A DNA stretch of 32,500 bases, taken from a virus. The notes beneath the pieces were generated by a model, which saw nothing but the letters and a program-made list of their open reading frames with translations, had not been told where the DNA came from and ran no database searches. Position 1 is the first letter of the stretch. Each line of letters starts with the position of its first letter. Positions 8,993 to 15,902 of the stretch are shown here, piece after piece. The stretch covers positions 1 to 32,500 of the IMG/VR virus record IMGVR_UViG_3300037882_000046; one strand, given 5' to 3'. The position numbers were made by a program, and so were the translations under genes.

Positions 8993-10164
8993 TATCTGTA
9001 CTGGCTATTTATTTTTTGAGCAAATTGGACATTCAATTCAAAATTGAACATCTTATCTGCTGCCCTGATCTTTTCCTGCCATGTGTTTGTTCCTAATGCT
9101 ACTGGGTAGTAGTACCCACCTTGCTCATAGTAAACCTCAGGGCTAGTGATCAGGTCTTTCAGCCATAAATAGTCAGTTTGATTAATATAGTCACTCACCA
9201 GTTTGAAACTCACTGTCTCATTGACACCGAATGTGCTATTCCCTGGATTGATTCTTTTGTAGCTGTCATATCTAGTCATGGCTGCATTATTGTATTGCCA
9301 TGTCATTTGCTCAAATGATTTTTTCTCTACAGATGCCTCTCTCCTATTCACTAGTCTAAATGTGATGCTGTCATATCCACCCAAACGATTCAGGAAATGC
9401 AATGTCACAGGTGTCCATCTAGGCTGACATGCCAGTGTCACTTTGAACTCATCAGATTGATTCCCTCCATAGTTAACTTTCACCCCATACTGATATGTAG
9501 ATGCTGTAATGAATGAACTGCCTAGATATGCATTGATGGCAGCAGGTGAAAGATCAAACAAAACAAATGCACTACATGTGACACTGCCACCTGTAGATGG
9601 AGATCCATCTGCACCGCTTTGTGTGTACTTTTGAACTGTCAATGTCAGGTTTGTAGTAGTGCCTGCTGTATTCATCCAGCCTGCAAATAGCCTTTCAGTC
9701 ATAGTACAGTCTGCCTTTGTCACATCTCTGCCTGTTAGCCAGCTGCTTATTTTAGGCTGATAGTATGATGTGCTGAAATCCCTGAAAATAGGATTTGCAA
9801 AGTTGAATGCTTTATATGTGCCTGATGCCAGGTTTGTGTATGTAGTGCCACCATAGTCCTCACCGAATCTCACCTCATAGTCTATGTACAGATCATTGCC
9901 TGTGTAGCTGAATGCTGTAGATGTAGCATTTGGTTTGAAATAGCTGTACAGGTAATCTCTCACAATCCCACCTGCATTGAAAATGCCTTTTGTATTCACT
10001 GGATCAGGAAATAGTTTAATTCTAGAAACTAGAACACTGCTGATGTAAACATCAAACACAAATTTGAATCCTGCCTGTGCCACATTTGTAGATGTAGCTA
10101 CAAAGTACAGATCATCATGTGCTGATGGATATGCCTCAGGTGTGCTGTTTATTGTTATTGCCAT
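8992..10164 (-). CDS. Tail structural protein (distal-tail candidate)
   Basis: A 390-residue beta-rich protein (MAITINSTPEAYPSAHDD) with no membrane segments. It contains many aromatic and Asn/Thr residues, and motifs such as FDVYISSVLVSRIKLFPDP and SFEQMTWQYNNAAM. It is coupled to the 711-residue tail protein by a TAATG overlap and is part of the tail block between chaperones and tape measure. Its partner and exact location in the virion are not determinable from sequence alone. Confidence 0.7.
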   Translation of the reverse strand: MAITINSTPEAYPSAHDDLYFVATSTNVAQAGFKFVFDVYISSVLVSRIKLFPDPVNTKGIFNAGGIVRDYLYSYFKPNATSTAFSYTGNDLYIDYEVRFGEDYGGTTYTNLASGTYKAFNFANPIFRDFSTSYYQPKISSWLTGRDVTKADCTMTERLFAGWMNTAGTTTNLTLTVQKYTQSGADGSPSTGGSVTCSAFVLFDLSPAAINAYLGSSFITASTYQYGVKVNYGGNQSDEFKVTLACQPRWTPVTLHFLNRLGGYDSITFRLVNRREASVEKKSFEQMTWQYNNAAMTRYDSYKRINPGNSTFGVNETVSFKLVSDYINQTDYLWLKDLITSPEVYYEQGGYYYPVALGTNTWQEKIRAADKMFNFELNVQFAQKINSQYR

Positions 10165-10167
10165 GTC

Positions 10168-10875
10168 TTATTTTTTTTCGTTTATTTTGTTATTTGCCTG
10201 TCTGATTGCTATTTTCACATCCTGGCCTACTACCTTAGATAGTGCATCCAGAAAACTTTGTCCAAACACACTATTGATAGTGTTATCAAAGAATCCTGAT
10301 CGTTTAATACCTTTCTTTTTAATGTTCACAGCTGTAGCATAGGCCATTGATTTCAACCTAGTTGCTGCATCCACCTGTCTTTTTATGCTTCTATTTTTCC
10401 TTTGTGTAGCTGACAGCTTTTTTGTTTGATCATCATTTCTAGCTGCATTGCCTCTTTTCCTGTACCATAGCAGAATACTTCGCTGCATGTTTCTAGATAC
10501 TTTCAGATTTCTAAATGCATAGGGGCTGCTAGATGGATTCCCAGAGACTACACCTTTCACACCCTTATTTACAAAATCATAATATTTAGATGCAGGATCT
10601 GATGAATCCCATCCTATGCTGATCTCATAGCCATTGACTGTATTATTCAGGCTGCCTGATGATATGCCATCCTCTAAGCCTCCACTAGATACCTTTCCCT
10701 GCCTATTCAGCACCTCTTTGATTTGTAGGACAAATGCAGCAGCAGATCTGATCATGAATTGTTCTACTGATGGAAATTCACCCATGCCAGCATAGTCTGT
10801 AGAATCATCACCTAGACTATCCAGAAAGCCATCATTGACTATCTCATCTTGTAATTGCTTAATGCTTTTTGCCAT
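10168..10875 (-). CDS. Tail or neck morphogenesis protein, basic
   Basis: A 235-residue protein starting MAKSIKQLQDEIVNDGFLDS. The middle is very basic (RNMQRSILLWYRKRGNAARN, TQRKNRSIKRQVDAATRLKS) and the C-terminal motif IKRSGFFDNTINSVFGQSFL resembles neck/tail completion proteins with an FxDxTINxxFG-type ending. It overlaps the frameshifted chaperone extension by 17 bases. The position between tail chaperones and tail structural genes supports a tail or head-tail joining role; no firm family assignment. Confidence 0.65.
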   Translation of the reverse strand: MAKSIKQLQDEIVNDGFLDSLGDDSTDYAGMGEFPSVEQFMIRSAAAFVLQIKEVLNRQGKVSSGGLEDGISSGSLNNTVNGYEISIGWDSSDPASKYYDFVNKGVKGVVSGNPSSSPYAFRNLKVSRNMQRSILLWYRKRGNAARNDDQTKKLSATQRKNRSIKRQVDAATRLKSMAYATAVNIKKKGIKRSGFFDNTINSVFGQSFLDALSKVVGQDVKIAIRQANNKINEKK

Positions 10876-11146
10876 ACGATTTTTTTATCTGCTCTTTGTC
10901 ATATTCCGCTTTTGCTTTCAAATAGGATAGATCGTTCAAAAATTGTATTGTCATCATTTCATAGACTTGTTCTAGTTTGATTTTCTCATGTTCTGCCACA
11001 ATTGTGGCTTGATAAATCCATCCAAAACGCTGCATAAACCCTGATGCAGTATCTCTGCTTGCAACCTGCTCATCTTCGCTGTCATCATCATCTGACATAT
11101 CAAATAGTCCTTTGAAATTTTTATCCAGTTCCTGTACACTTGACAA
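10859..11146 (-). CDS. Tail assembly chaperone T extension, probably made only by -1 frameshifting (GT)
   Basis: This frame is open over 95 codons from a TTG at 11146 to a stop at 10859 and lies exactly -1 relative to the 218-residue gene upstream. Before the overlap both frames share a run of nine T residues (11153-11145). The extension is acidic (MSDDDDSEDEQVAS) then helical, typical of the T part of lambda-like GT proteins. Its only start in the overlap is TTG with no leader, so expression as a fusion of about 256 residues (161 from G plus 95) is far more likely than separate initiation. Confidence 0.75.
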   Translation of the reverse strand: MSSVQELDKNFKGLFDMSDDDDSEDEQVASRDTASGFMQRFGWIYQATIVAEHEKIKLEQVYEMMTIQFLNDLSYLKAKAEYDKEQIKKSYGKKH

Positions 11147-11628
11147 AAAAAAACCACAGATCCCAGCACCTCAGTGATAGGTGCAGCCAATATATCATTT
11201 GCATAGTCCTCATGCTTAGATGCATCAAATGGCATGTCTACCCATTTGCCGTACCAGTTCCTCTTTTGTGGGATGACCATACTAGCTGCAATCCTGTGGA
11301 TGTTCTCATTGAAATTAGATGCAAAATGCTTTGATTCTACATACCTAGATGTAGGCATATTTTTCACATCATAGACACATCTGTATCTTTTGCCTTTTGT
11401 GTGGATGTACTTTTCATGTTTCACATCAAAATTCTTTTGCAAAAATCTAGTCTTTCCCACAATCTTAAACAGCTTTCTGTCATCCATTTCTTTGATCTGC
11501 TGCTCAGTCAGATTTGTGATGATTGCAATAGTCTTGATAGACAGATCCTCATCTGTCATTCCCTCTTTCGTGTTTTGTAGTTCAGCCAGTTGCTGCCACT
11601 GAAATACATTTATGTTTTTCCATGTCAT
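10972..11628 (-). CDS. Tail assembly chaperone (G-like), first gene of the tail/head block
   Basis: A 218-residue protein starting MTWKNINVFQWQQLAELQN. The N-terminal region (TDEDLSIKTIAIITNLTEQQ and IKEMDDRKLFKIVGKTRFL) is of the kind found in Bacteroidota phage tail-tube chaperones. After residue 158 the gene runs into a T9 slippery run, and its last about 57 codons overlap the -1 frame that continues to 10859. It is the first gene after the repeat-rich intergenic region, so it probably heads the late operon. The G/GT pair would coat the tape measure during tail assembly. Confidence 0.7.
   Translation of the reverse strand: MTWKNINVFQWQQLAELQNTKEGMTDEDLSIKTIAIITNLTEQQIKEMDDRKLFKIVGKTRFLQKNFDVKHEKYIHTKGKRYRCVYDVKNMPTSRYVESKHFASNFNENIHRIAASMVIPQKRNWYGKWVDMPFDASKHEDYANDILAAPITEVLGSVVFFCQVYRNWIKISKDYLICQMMMTAKMSRLQAEILHQGLCSVLDGFIKPQLWQNMRKSN
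11143..11155 (-). other. Probable -1 programmed ribosomal frameshift site
   Basis: The minus strand reads G GTT TTT TTT TGT in the zero frame (codons GTT at 11154, TTT, TTT). Slippage by one base back on the T run places the ribosome in the frame that starts TTG TCA AGT GTA and stays open to 10859. This agrees in position, frame and overlap with the G/GT chaperone frameshift of siphophages. Efficiency cannot be estimated here. Confidence 0.75.
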
Positions 11629-11676
11629 ACCAATAAATAGAAAATGCCATCTGTTTAGACTGGCTGCGAATATGAA

Positions 11677-11706
11677 TACAGATAAATACAGATAAGTACA
11701 GATATT
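11677..11706. repeat. Three tandem 10-bp iteron-like repeats
   Basis: TACAGATAAA, TACAGATAAG and TACAGATATT follow each other without gaps about 50 bp upstream of the late operon's first start codon (11628). One copy per helical turn places all three on the same DNA face, as for cooperative protein binding. Confidence 0.75.
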
Positions 11707-11723
11707 ATAAACTATTGATGTAC

Positions 11724-11739
11724 CAAAATTATAATTTTG
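11724..11739 (-). promoter_or_regulatory. 16-bp palindrome containing a TAATTTTG -7-like box
   Basis: CAAAATTATAATTTTG is its own reverse complement. On the minus strand its second half reads TAATTTTG, which fits the Bacteroidota -7 consensus TAnnTTTG, but I find no TTG at the right distance upstream. It lies about 100 bases before the start at 11628 and could be the late promoter, perhaps requiring an activator. Confidence 0.4.
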
Positions 11740-11758
11740 TACGGATAATAACCGTACA
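11738..11758. promoter_or_regulatory. Operator-like inverted repeat TGTACGG-N7-CCGTACA
   Basis: Perfect 7-bp arms with a 7-bp spacer, centred just upstream of the possible late -7 box. It is one of the few CpG-containing sites in a CpG-poor genome, in keeping with a protein-binding site under selection. Confidence 0.55.
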
Positions 11759-11837
11759 CTTGTTATACTTTATGTATTAAAGTAGCATATATTCGTATGA
11801 ATAAATGTGACATCCTTACATAAAGTAAAGGTAAAAC

Positions 11838-11886
11838 TTGACTTATGTTGTAATAAAGTAAGTCAATAACTTTACTTTTTGACTTA
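11838..11886. repeat. Three TTGACTTA elements at 20-21 bp spacing
   Basis: TTGACTTA occurs at 11838-11845 and 11879-11886, and inverted (TAAGTCAA) at 11859-11866. Start-to-start distances are 21 and 20 bp, two helical turns. A wider inverted pair AAAGTAAAG/CTTTACTTT flanks part of the array. Confidence 0.65.
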
Positions 11887-11899
11887 TATGATCCGTAAA

Positions 11900-11932
11900 T
11901 GATTGATAAATGGCTCATAATTGATTGATAAA
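11900..11932. repeat. Two TGATTGATAAA direct repeats 22 bp apart
   Basis: Exact 11-base copies at 11900-11910 and 11922-11932 in the A/T-rich region between terL and the late operon. They are part of the same repeat-dense block. Confidence 0.6.
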
Positions 11933-11988
11933 ATCAGTAGTAATACTACTCTATTATCAAAAAATGTAAACTGTTCAAGTTTTGATAG

Positions 11989-12007
11989 TGTTCACGATTC
12001 GTGAACA
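11989..12007. promoter_or_regulatory. Operator-like inverted repeat TGTTCACG-ATT-CGTGAACA
   Basis: Perfect 8-bp arms around a 3-bp spacer, 16 bases downstream of the terL stop (12023). No T-run follows on the minus strand, so it is more like a repressor/activator operator than a terminator for terL. Confidence 0.55.
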
Positions 12008-12022
12008 TAAAATAAAAATGAA

Positions 12023-13192
12023 CTAGCCAAATGAATACCTGCCTGTGCCTCGTTTCATGTTAGTATTATTCCAGGCCAGTGCCAGTGCCATCACACAGTC
12101 ATCATGAAATCCACTAGGTGCAGAATATTTGACACCTGTAGCAGTGAACTCATATTCAAAGATGTTCAGTTCAGCTGTGATAGCACCATCAGGAAATGCA
12201 ATCTTTCTCTGCTGGATAGCTGCTGCTAGTCCTGTCATCAGTTGCTGCTTTGATGTTTGGCTAAACTTAAAGCCTGTGACATCCAGCCCCTCTGCCTGTA
12301 GATCCTCAAAGATAGGATCACCCACACCAGTGCTATCCATCAGGATAGGTGCAGCTGGCAGGTTTTTAATTCGCTGTTTGGTAGTTCTCCAATCCTCTTG
12401 AAATCTGTCAAAGTATGATACTGTGCCATTGCTGTCTAGGCCTATGATCACTGTGTAGTCAAATGACTTTGCTAGGTCAATGCCATAGCATACAGTGGGC
12501 TGTGTACTCATTGGATATGTACACTGCTGTATGAACATAGCACCAAATGGATTTGCTACATTCTCATTGAACTCTGCCATGTATTCCTGGCTAAATGCTA
12601 ATTCAGGCAGATCACCTCTGGCCTCATCTATCTCATTGGGATCTATGTATGGATTGTCATAGGTAGACATCTGCCAGCTAGTCCATCCTGGATCACCTGA
12701 TTTGCCCCTCTGCCATATTTTGTGAAAATCATTTTTGCCCTTAGGTGTAGACAGAAAGAATGCATCCCCTCTATAGTCAGTCAGTGTAGGTCTGATTGAT
12801 TCAGTCCATCTGTGCCATAGGTTTTTAACGAATGCAGCCTCATCAATGATGTTTCTGTGATACTTTCTAGATCTACCTGCCAGTTCATTCTCTAAACTCC
12901 AAAACTCTATTTTGCCACCTGTGATCAATTCAATGAACTGATGATCATTTTTCCTGGATATGATAGGCTCTAATGCATGCAGGCATTCATTGTATGTGCC
13001 ATCTAGTAGTTTGTATGTAGGTGTGAAATACCCTGCTAGTTTGCCAGCTATAGCAGTCTCAGATAGTAGATTGATAGCCAGGGCAGATTTGCCCCATCTC
13101 CGACCACAGGATAGCACAGAAAACCTTTTATGGCCATCCACTACTTTCTGCTGATTGATATGCAGTTCATTCAGGTGTACTGTCTTATCCAT
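12023..13192 (-). CDS. terL: Terminase large subunit
   Basis: About 389 residues from the ATG at 13192, which overlaps the stop of the upstream 42-residue gene as TAATG (an ATG at 13204 would add four residues). Walker A is GRRWGKS at residues 30-36, Walker B is IIDEAA at 115-120, and the ATPase motif FFLSTPKGKNDF follows. The C-terminal RNase H-like nuclease shows YGIDLAKSFDYTVI, ILMDSTGVGDP and HDDCVMALALA with the expected acidic residues. TerL powers DNA packaging into the prohead and cuts the concatemer. The small subunit gene lies a little upstream. Nothing is missing from the active sites. Confidence 0.96.
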   Translation of the reverse strand: MDKTVHLNELHINQQKVVDGHKRFSVLSCGRRWGKSALAINLLSETAIAGKLAGYFTPTYKLLDGTYNECLHALEPIISRKNDHQFIELITGGKIEFWSLENELAGRSRKYHRNIIDEAAFVKNLWHRWTESIRPTLTDYRGDAFFLSTPKGKNDFHKIWQRGKSGDPGWTSWQMSTYDNPYIDPNEIDEARGDLPELAFSQEYMAEFNENVANPFGAMFIQQCTYPMSTQPTVCYGIDLAKSFDYTVIIGLDSNGTVSYFDRFQEDWRTTKQRIKNLPAAPILMDSTGVGDPIFEDLQAEGLDVTGFKFSQTSKQQLMTGLAAAIQQRKIAFPDGAITAELNIFEYEFTATGVKYSAPSGFHDDCVMALALAWNNTNMKRGTGRYSFG

Positions 13193-13320
13193 TAGTCCAT
13201 CCATTTGCCATGTGTTCTCAAATGCCAGAATCTATGCTTCAATACTTCACATACTAATTGAAAGAATGTGTCAGCTTCATAGATCCCTGCTTTGCATGTT
13301 AGTTTAAAATTTGCTTTCAT
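13192..13320 (-). CDS. Small protein coupled to terL (42 aa)
   Basis: ATG at 13320 and TAA at 13192, with the last stop base forming the terL start codon (TAATG). The product begins MKANFKLTCKAGIYEADTFF and ends in HLRTHGKWMD. It has a mixed composition with many aromatic residues and no membrane segment. The tight coupling and leader (AAACTAAAACATG) like those of neighbours argue that it is translated. Function unknown; proximity suggests packaging. Confidence 0.6.
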   Translation of the reverse strand: MKANFKLTCKAGIYEADTFFQLVCEVLKHRFWHLRTHGKWMD

Positions 13321-13402
13321 GTTTTAGTTTATTTATTGATTAGTTTATAAAATAACCATTTGCAAAATTCCCATGTAGCTATTGAAAGAATGATGATCAT
13401 GT

Positions 13403-13747
13403 CTAGTCTTTTATGATATTGTAATTTTTATCAATTAATGATTTTACCACAAATGCATCATGTGATGTAGCTGATGGATCAATAGTCATTGCAAATGCAT
13501 CCATGAACTCTCTAGCTGTTATTGGTTTATCTAGCCATCTTTCATCAGGCAATTCCTCCCAGTTGCTATCAGCTAATATCAATTCACCTGGTATATGAAA
13601 ATGAACTTTTCTACCCTCAGTTTCCATTGTACAGGTAATTGATGACCTAGGCATTTCATAGTATGCCGTTTGTGCTGTCCATCCAGTTGTTTTGTGTTTC
13701 CATTTCATAGGTATTGGTTTAGTCTTTTGGTGTTTCTTTCTTTTCAT
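13403..13747 (-). CDS. Hypothetical protein between terS and terL
   Basis: A 114-residue protein with a very basic start (MKRKKHQKTKPIPMKWKHKT) and a mixed alpha/beta body (WTAQTAYYEMPRSSITCTME). Its start overlaps the end of terS by 29 bases. It has no recognised domain. The position within the packaging block suggests an accessory packaging or DNA-binding role, which is inference only. Confidence 0.7.
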   Translation of the reverse strand: MKRKKHQKTKPIPMKWKHKTTGWTAQTAYYEMPRSSITCTMETEGRKVHFHIPGELILADSNWEELPDERWLDKPITAREFMDAFAMTIDPSATSHDAFVVKSLIDKNYNIIKD

Positions 13748-14213
13748 ACTTCACTTTGATGGTCACCTCTTTGCTGCCATCCTCTTGTATCTTTTCAGTC
13801 AGCCCATTTAGTCTCTGTGTGATGGATGCATTGTAGATCCCTGCCATGCCACCTGCTATCTGATCCTCTCTGATATTTTTCCTTATGCGTGAACAGACAG
13901 ACACAAAATTTGTGTACCTGCCCTCTCTATTTGCGAAATACTGATCTAGATCTGACATGTCTAGTTTGTCCATCACAAAGATCTCAAAGCCCTCCAATGT
14001 CAATGGCCTTTCCTTTTCTCTGTACACCTCTTTTGCTATGCCACCTACCCAGTCTTTCACTATCAATGGTTTGCCTTTTATTTCTTTTGCATATTGACAG
14101 AATAGCTGCCACATGATCTCAGGTGTTTCTATATTCTTAGGCCTGCCTACTGGCTTTGTTTGTGCCTTTTTTGGTGCAGCCTTTTTAGTTGCTTTTTTAG
14201 TTGCTTTTGCCAT
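13719..14213 (-). CDS. terS: Terminase small subunit
   Basis: A 164-residue protein. The Lys/Ala-rich N-terminal tail (MAKATKKATKKAAPKKAQTK) precedes GRPKNIETPEIMWQLFCQYA near residues 24-43 and KERPLTLEGFEIFV near 67-80. The C-terminal half contains FVSVCSRIRKNIREDQIAGG and AGIYNASITQRLNGLTEK near 105-140. This SRI...DQI.GGM.G.YN.SITQRLNGL run is the recurrent signature of small terminases of Bacteroidota phages. The protein would recognise the packaging site and recruit TerL, encoded two genes downstream. Confidence 0.85.
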   Translation of the reverse strand: MAKATKKATKKAAPKKAQTKPVGRPKNIETPEIMWQLFCQYAKEIKGKPLIVKDWVGGIAKEVYREKERPLTLEGFEIFVMDKLDMSDLDQYFANREGRYTNFVSVCSRIRKNIREDQIAGGMAGIYNASITQRLNGLTEKIQEDGSKEVTIKVKYEKKETPKD

Positions 14214-14457
14214 ACATAAATGTCTTGTTTACAATATCCTGAAATTGTTTAAATGATAGACTGCTCACAAATGAATCCTCACCTGATACTATCTCTGTGT
14301 ATTCTTTCCCATCCTGTTCATACCTGCATGCAAAATCTATAGTGAAAAACATGAAATCTACCTCAGTCAGTCTGGTGTAGGTAGTTTTGACATCTAAGTC
14401 TCTCAGCACTATAGTCTCATCATTGTGGCACAGTATAGGTATCACTATTGGTATCAT
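14197..14457 (-). CDS. Hypothetical protein
   Basis: An 86-residue protein (MIPIVIPILCHNDETIVLRD), probably a small soluble alpha/beta domain with several aromatic and acidic residues. It overlaps terS by 17 bases downstream and the 116-residue gene by four bases (ATGA) upstream. No recognised family; expressed with the packaging genes. Confidence 0.7.
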   Translation of the reverse strand: MIPIVIPILCHNDETIVLRDLDVKTTYTRLTEVDFMFFTIDFACRYEQDGKEYTEIVSGEDSFVSSLSFKQFQDIVNKTFMYGKSN

Positions 14458-14804
14458 TCTAGTTTGCTTTTAAAATGTTCACAGATCTTTTCCATCTTTG
14501 CCTGGTAGTATGTAGCAAAGTCTTTGTAGCCCTCAGCCTTTTGCTGGTAGTTCACATAAAGGATGCCCCTCAGTCTTTGGCTGGGTGTCTTTTCTGTGTC
14601 TAGATCAGTTTTCAATGCATTGATCTCATCTGCCTCAGTAGTGGTGAATAGTTCCTCTTTGATTGCCATGTAGCAAAATTTCTGATTCATCTGAAATATC
14701 TCAGCTGCCTGTGCAGGTGATAGTTCCTGTGTGCCTAGTGTGATCCTGACTGTCTTATCTTTCCTAGATGCTATGCTTTCAATCTGTGCTGGTAGTATGA
14801 TCAT
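14454..14804 (-). CDS. Hypothetical conserved phage protein
   Basis: A 116-residue protein starting MIILPAQIESIASRKDKTVR with a middle segment LSPAQAAEIFQMNQKFCYMA and a C-terminal helix ending YYQAKMEKICEHFKSKLE. The pattern of a small N-terminal beta region and a C-terminal S-Q-R-L-R-hydrophobic helix recurs in Bacteroidota phages near packaging or recombination genes, but I know no function. It has four-base ATGA overlaps on both sides. Confidence 0.72.
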   Translation of the reverse strand: MIILPAQIESIASRKDKTVRITLGTQELSPAQAAEIFQMNQKFCYMAIKEELFTTTEADEINALKTDLDTEKTPSQRLRGILYVNYQQKAEGYKDFATYYQAKMEKICEHFKSKLE

Positions 14805-15025
14805 TGTACTTTGTTTAAAATATTCTTTGCTTCATCTAGTGCTAGTTCCTGCATTTCATCTATGACTATCAAATCAGTCAGATTATATGCTATTGTATTA
14901 GCCATCCCCTTTGTCATCAAACTCACTTGATTCATTGTATCATTATGCTGACCTGTTTTGCAGGTAGCTACATAGTAGCATTTGTGTGTTAAGATATGCC
15001 AAATGGCTAAAAGTTTGTTTCTCAT
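14801..15025 (-). CDS. Hypothetical protein
   Basis: A 74-residue protein, MRNKLLAIWHILTHKCYYVA at the start and LDEAKNILNKV near the end. The N-terminal segment is amphipathic rather than clearly transmembrane. It starts with ATG in a four-base overlap with the 40-residue basic gene upstream. Function unknown. Confidence 0.65.
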   Translation of the reverse strand: MRNKLLAIWHILTHKCYYVATCKTGQHNDTMNQVSLMTKGMANTIAYNLTDLIVIDEMQELALDEAKNILNKVQ

Positions 15026-15144
15026 CTACCCTGGCCTCTGTAGGCCTTTGGCCTGGGTGAATGTTTGTTGAAACTCTTTTTTGCATGCCCTGCCTTTCTC
15101 TTTCCAAAATTTACCTTTGTGCTACCTGTGCTACTTTTTGCCAT
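15022..15144 (-). CDS. Very basic small protein (40 aa)
   Basis: ATG at 15144 and TGA at 15022. The protein begins MAKSSTGSTKVNFGKRKAGH and ends PKAYRGQGR, with about 13 Lys/Arg in 40 residues. It overlaps the methyltransferase end by 14 bases and the next gene by four (ATGA). I recognise nearly the same KVNFGKRKAG...YRGQGR peptide from other Bacteroidota phages, which supports it as real. Likely nucleic-acid binding; role unknown. Confidence 0.75.
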   Translation of the reverse strand: MAKSSTGSTKVNFGKRKAGHAKKSFNKHSPRPKAYRGQGR

Positions 15145-15658
15145 ATAACTTTGACCAGTTTGTAGGGTGTGTCATTGGTTTGATTAATTGATACCCCTGT
15201 GTGTTAAAATATGCATCCCATTCATCCTGCTGTTTTATATTAATATGCCCCCATGCCTCATCATTGTCTGTCACCTGTGATGTAGAACTGAACAGGATGT
15301 ATTTAGGCTTGATCTTTTTAAACAGTGCATCTAGTTCCTTATCAGTCATGTGTTCTGCTGTCTCTATAAATGACAATAGATCTGTAGTGATAGGCTGATC
15401 AATGATCTGAATGTGTGGCACTTTCTCAGCCATGTAGTCTCTGTGTGACTGAAATATCTCAAAGGCCTTGATCTCATATCCTGCTTTGTGATATGCATCA
15501 GCATACACCCCTGTGCCTGCACCAAAGTCTAGCACTGTCCTGATGCCTAGATCTTTCACCTGTTCAGCTGTAGCAAAGCCCAATGCCCTGAATGCAGGAT
15601 TGTCTATGCTGATCCCCATGCTTAATTCAGTAGCTAAAAATTCTGCATCACTTATCAT
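15131..15658 (-). CDS. SAM-dependent methyltransferase (class I fold)
   Basis: A 175-residue protein. The glycine-rich SAM-binding loop VLDFGAGTGVYADAYHKAGY lies at about residues 42-61, followed by FEIFQSHRDYM with the acidic residue expected at the end of strand 2. A later segment ILFSSTSQVTDNDEAWGHIN is typical of small-molecule or sugar methyltransferases rather than the DPPY/PC motifs of DNA methylases. With a glycosyltransferase and an HNH nuclease nearby it may modify a glycan, capsid component or nucleotide. The substrate is unknown. Confidence 0.8.
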   Translation of the reverse strand: MISDAEFLATELSMGISIDNPAFRALGFATAEQVKDLGIRTVLDFGAGTGVYADAYHKAGYEIKAFEIFQSHRDYMAEKVPHIQIIDQPITTDLLSFIETAEHMTDKELDALFKKIKPKYILFSSTSQVTDNDEAWGHINIKQQDEWDAYFNTQGYQLIKPMTHPTNWSKLYGKK

Positions 15659-15902
15659 CTAGTTTGTTTTTATGCTTATCAATTAAAAAATCCATCCATT
15701 GTTTTTTGTCACCGAAATCCAGGTGACATTTTCTGCACAGTGCCTGTAGATTTTCAATCACATCCTTTGTGTTTGATCCACCCATGCCCCTAGCTTTGAT
15801 ATGATGGATGTCTACTGCCTTAGCCCCACAAACCTCACATGGTATAAAATCATCTGTATCATAATTAAAATGATCCAGGTAGACTACTATGTGTTTTTTC
15901 AC
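15648..15902 (-). CDS. HNH endonuclease
   Basis: An 84-residue protein starting with GTG at 15902, overlapping the upstream stop (GTGA). The HNH core is complete: CEVCGAKAVDIHHIKARGMG, then ENLQALCRKCHLDFGDK, with two CxxC knuckles and the catalytic HH pair. Small HNH nucleases near terminase genes are needed for packaging cleavage in several siphophages, so a role beside TerL is plausible, though two kb and several genes separate them. Confidence 0.88.
   Translation of the reverse strand: MKKHIVVYLDHFNYDTDDFIPCEVCGAKAVDIHHIKARGMGGSNTKDVIENLQALCRKCHLDFGDKKQWMDFLIDKHKNKLDDK

Larger units (their letters stand above)
11629..12022. other. Repeat-rich non-coding region between terL and the late operon; candidate origin/control region
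   Basis: This is the only stretch over 300 bases without a gene. It is very A/T-rich and holds, in order: three tandem TACAGATAA copies (11677-11706), a 16-bp palindrome (11724-11739), a TGTACGG/CCGTACA inverted repeat (11738-11758), three TTGACTTA elements spaced 20-21 bp (11838-11886), two TGATTGATAAA copies 22 bp apart (11900-11932), AGTAGT/ACTACT (11936-11950), TATCAAAA/TTTTGATA (11955-11987) and TGTTCACG/CGTGAACA (11989-12007). Such ordered repeats suggest a replication origin with initiator sites, a late-promoter region, or a packaging site near the terminase genes. I cannot tell which. Confidence 0.6.

Noticed and set aside
11947-12007. Short minus-strand frame of 20 codons starting inside the TGTTCACG palindrome
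   Set aside because: Too short, and it starts in an operator-like repeat. No coupling to a neighbouring gene.
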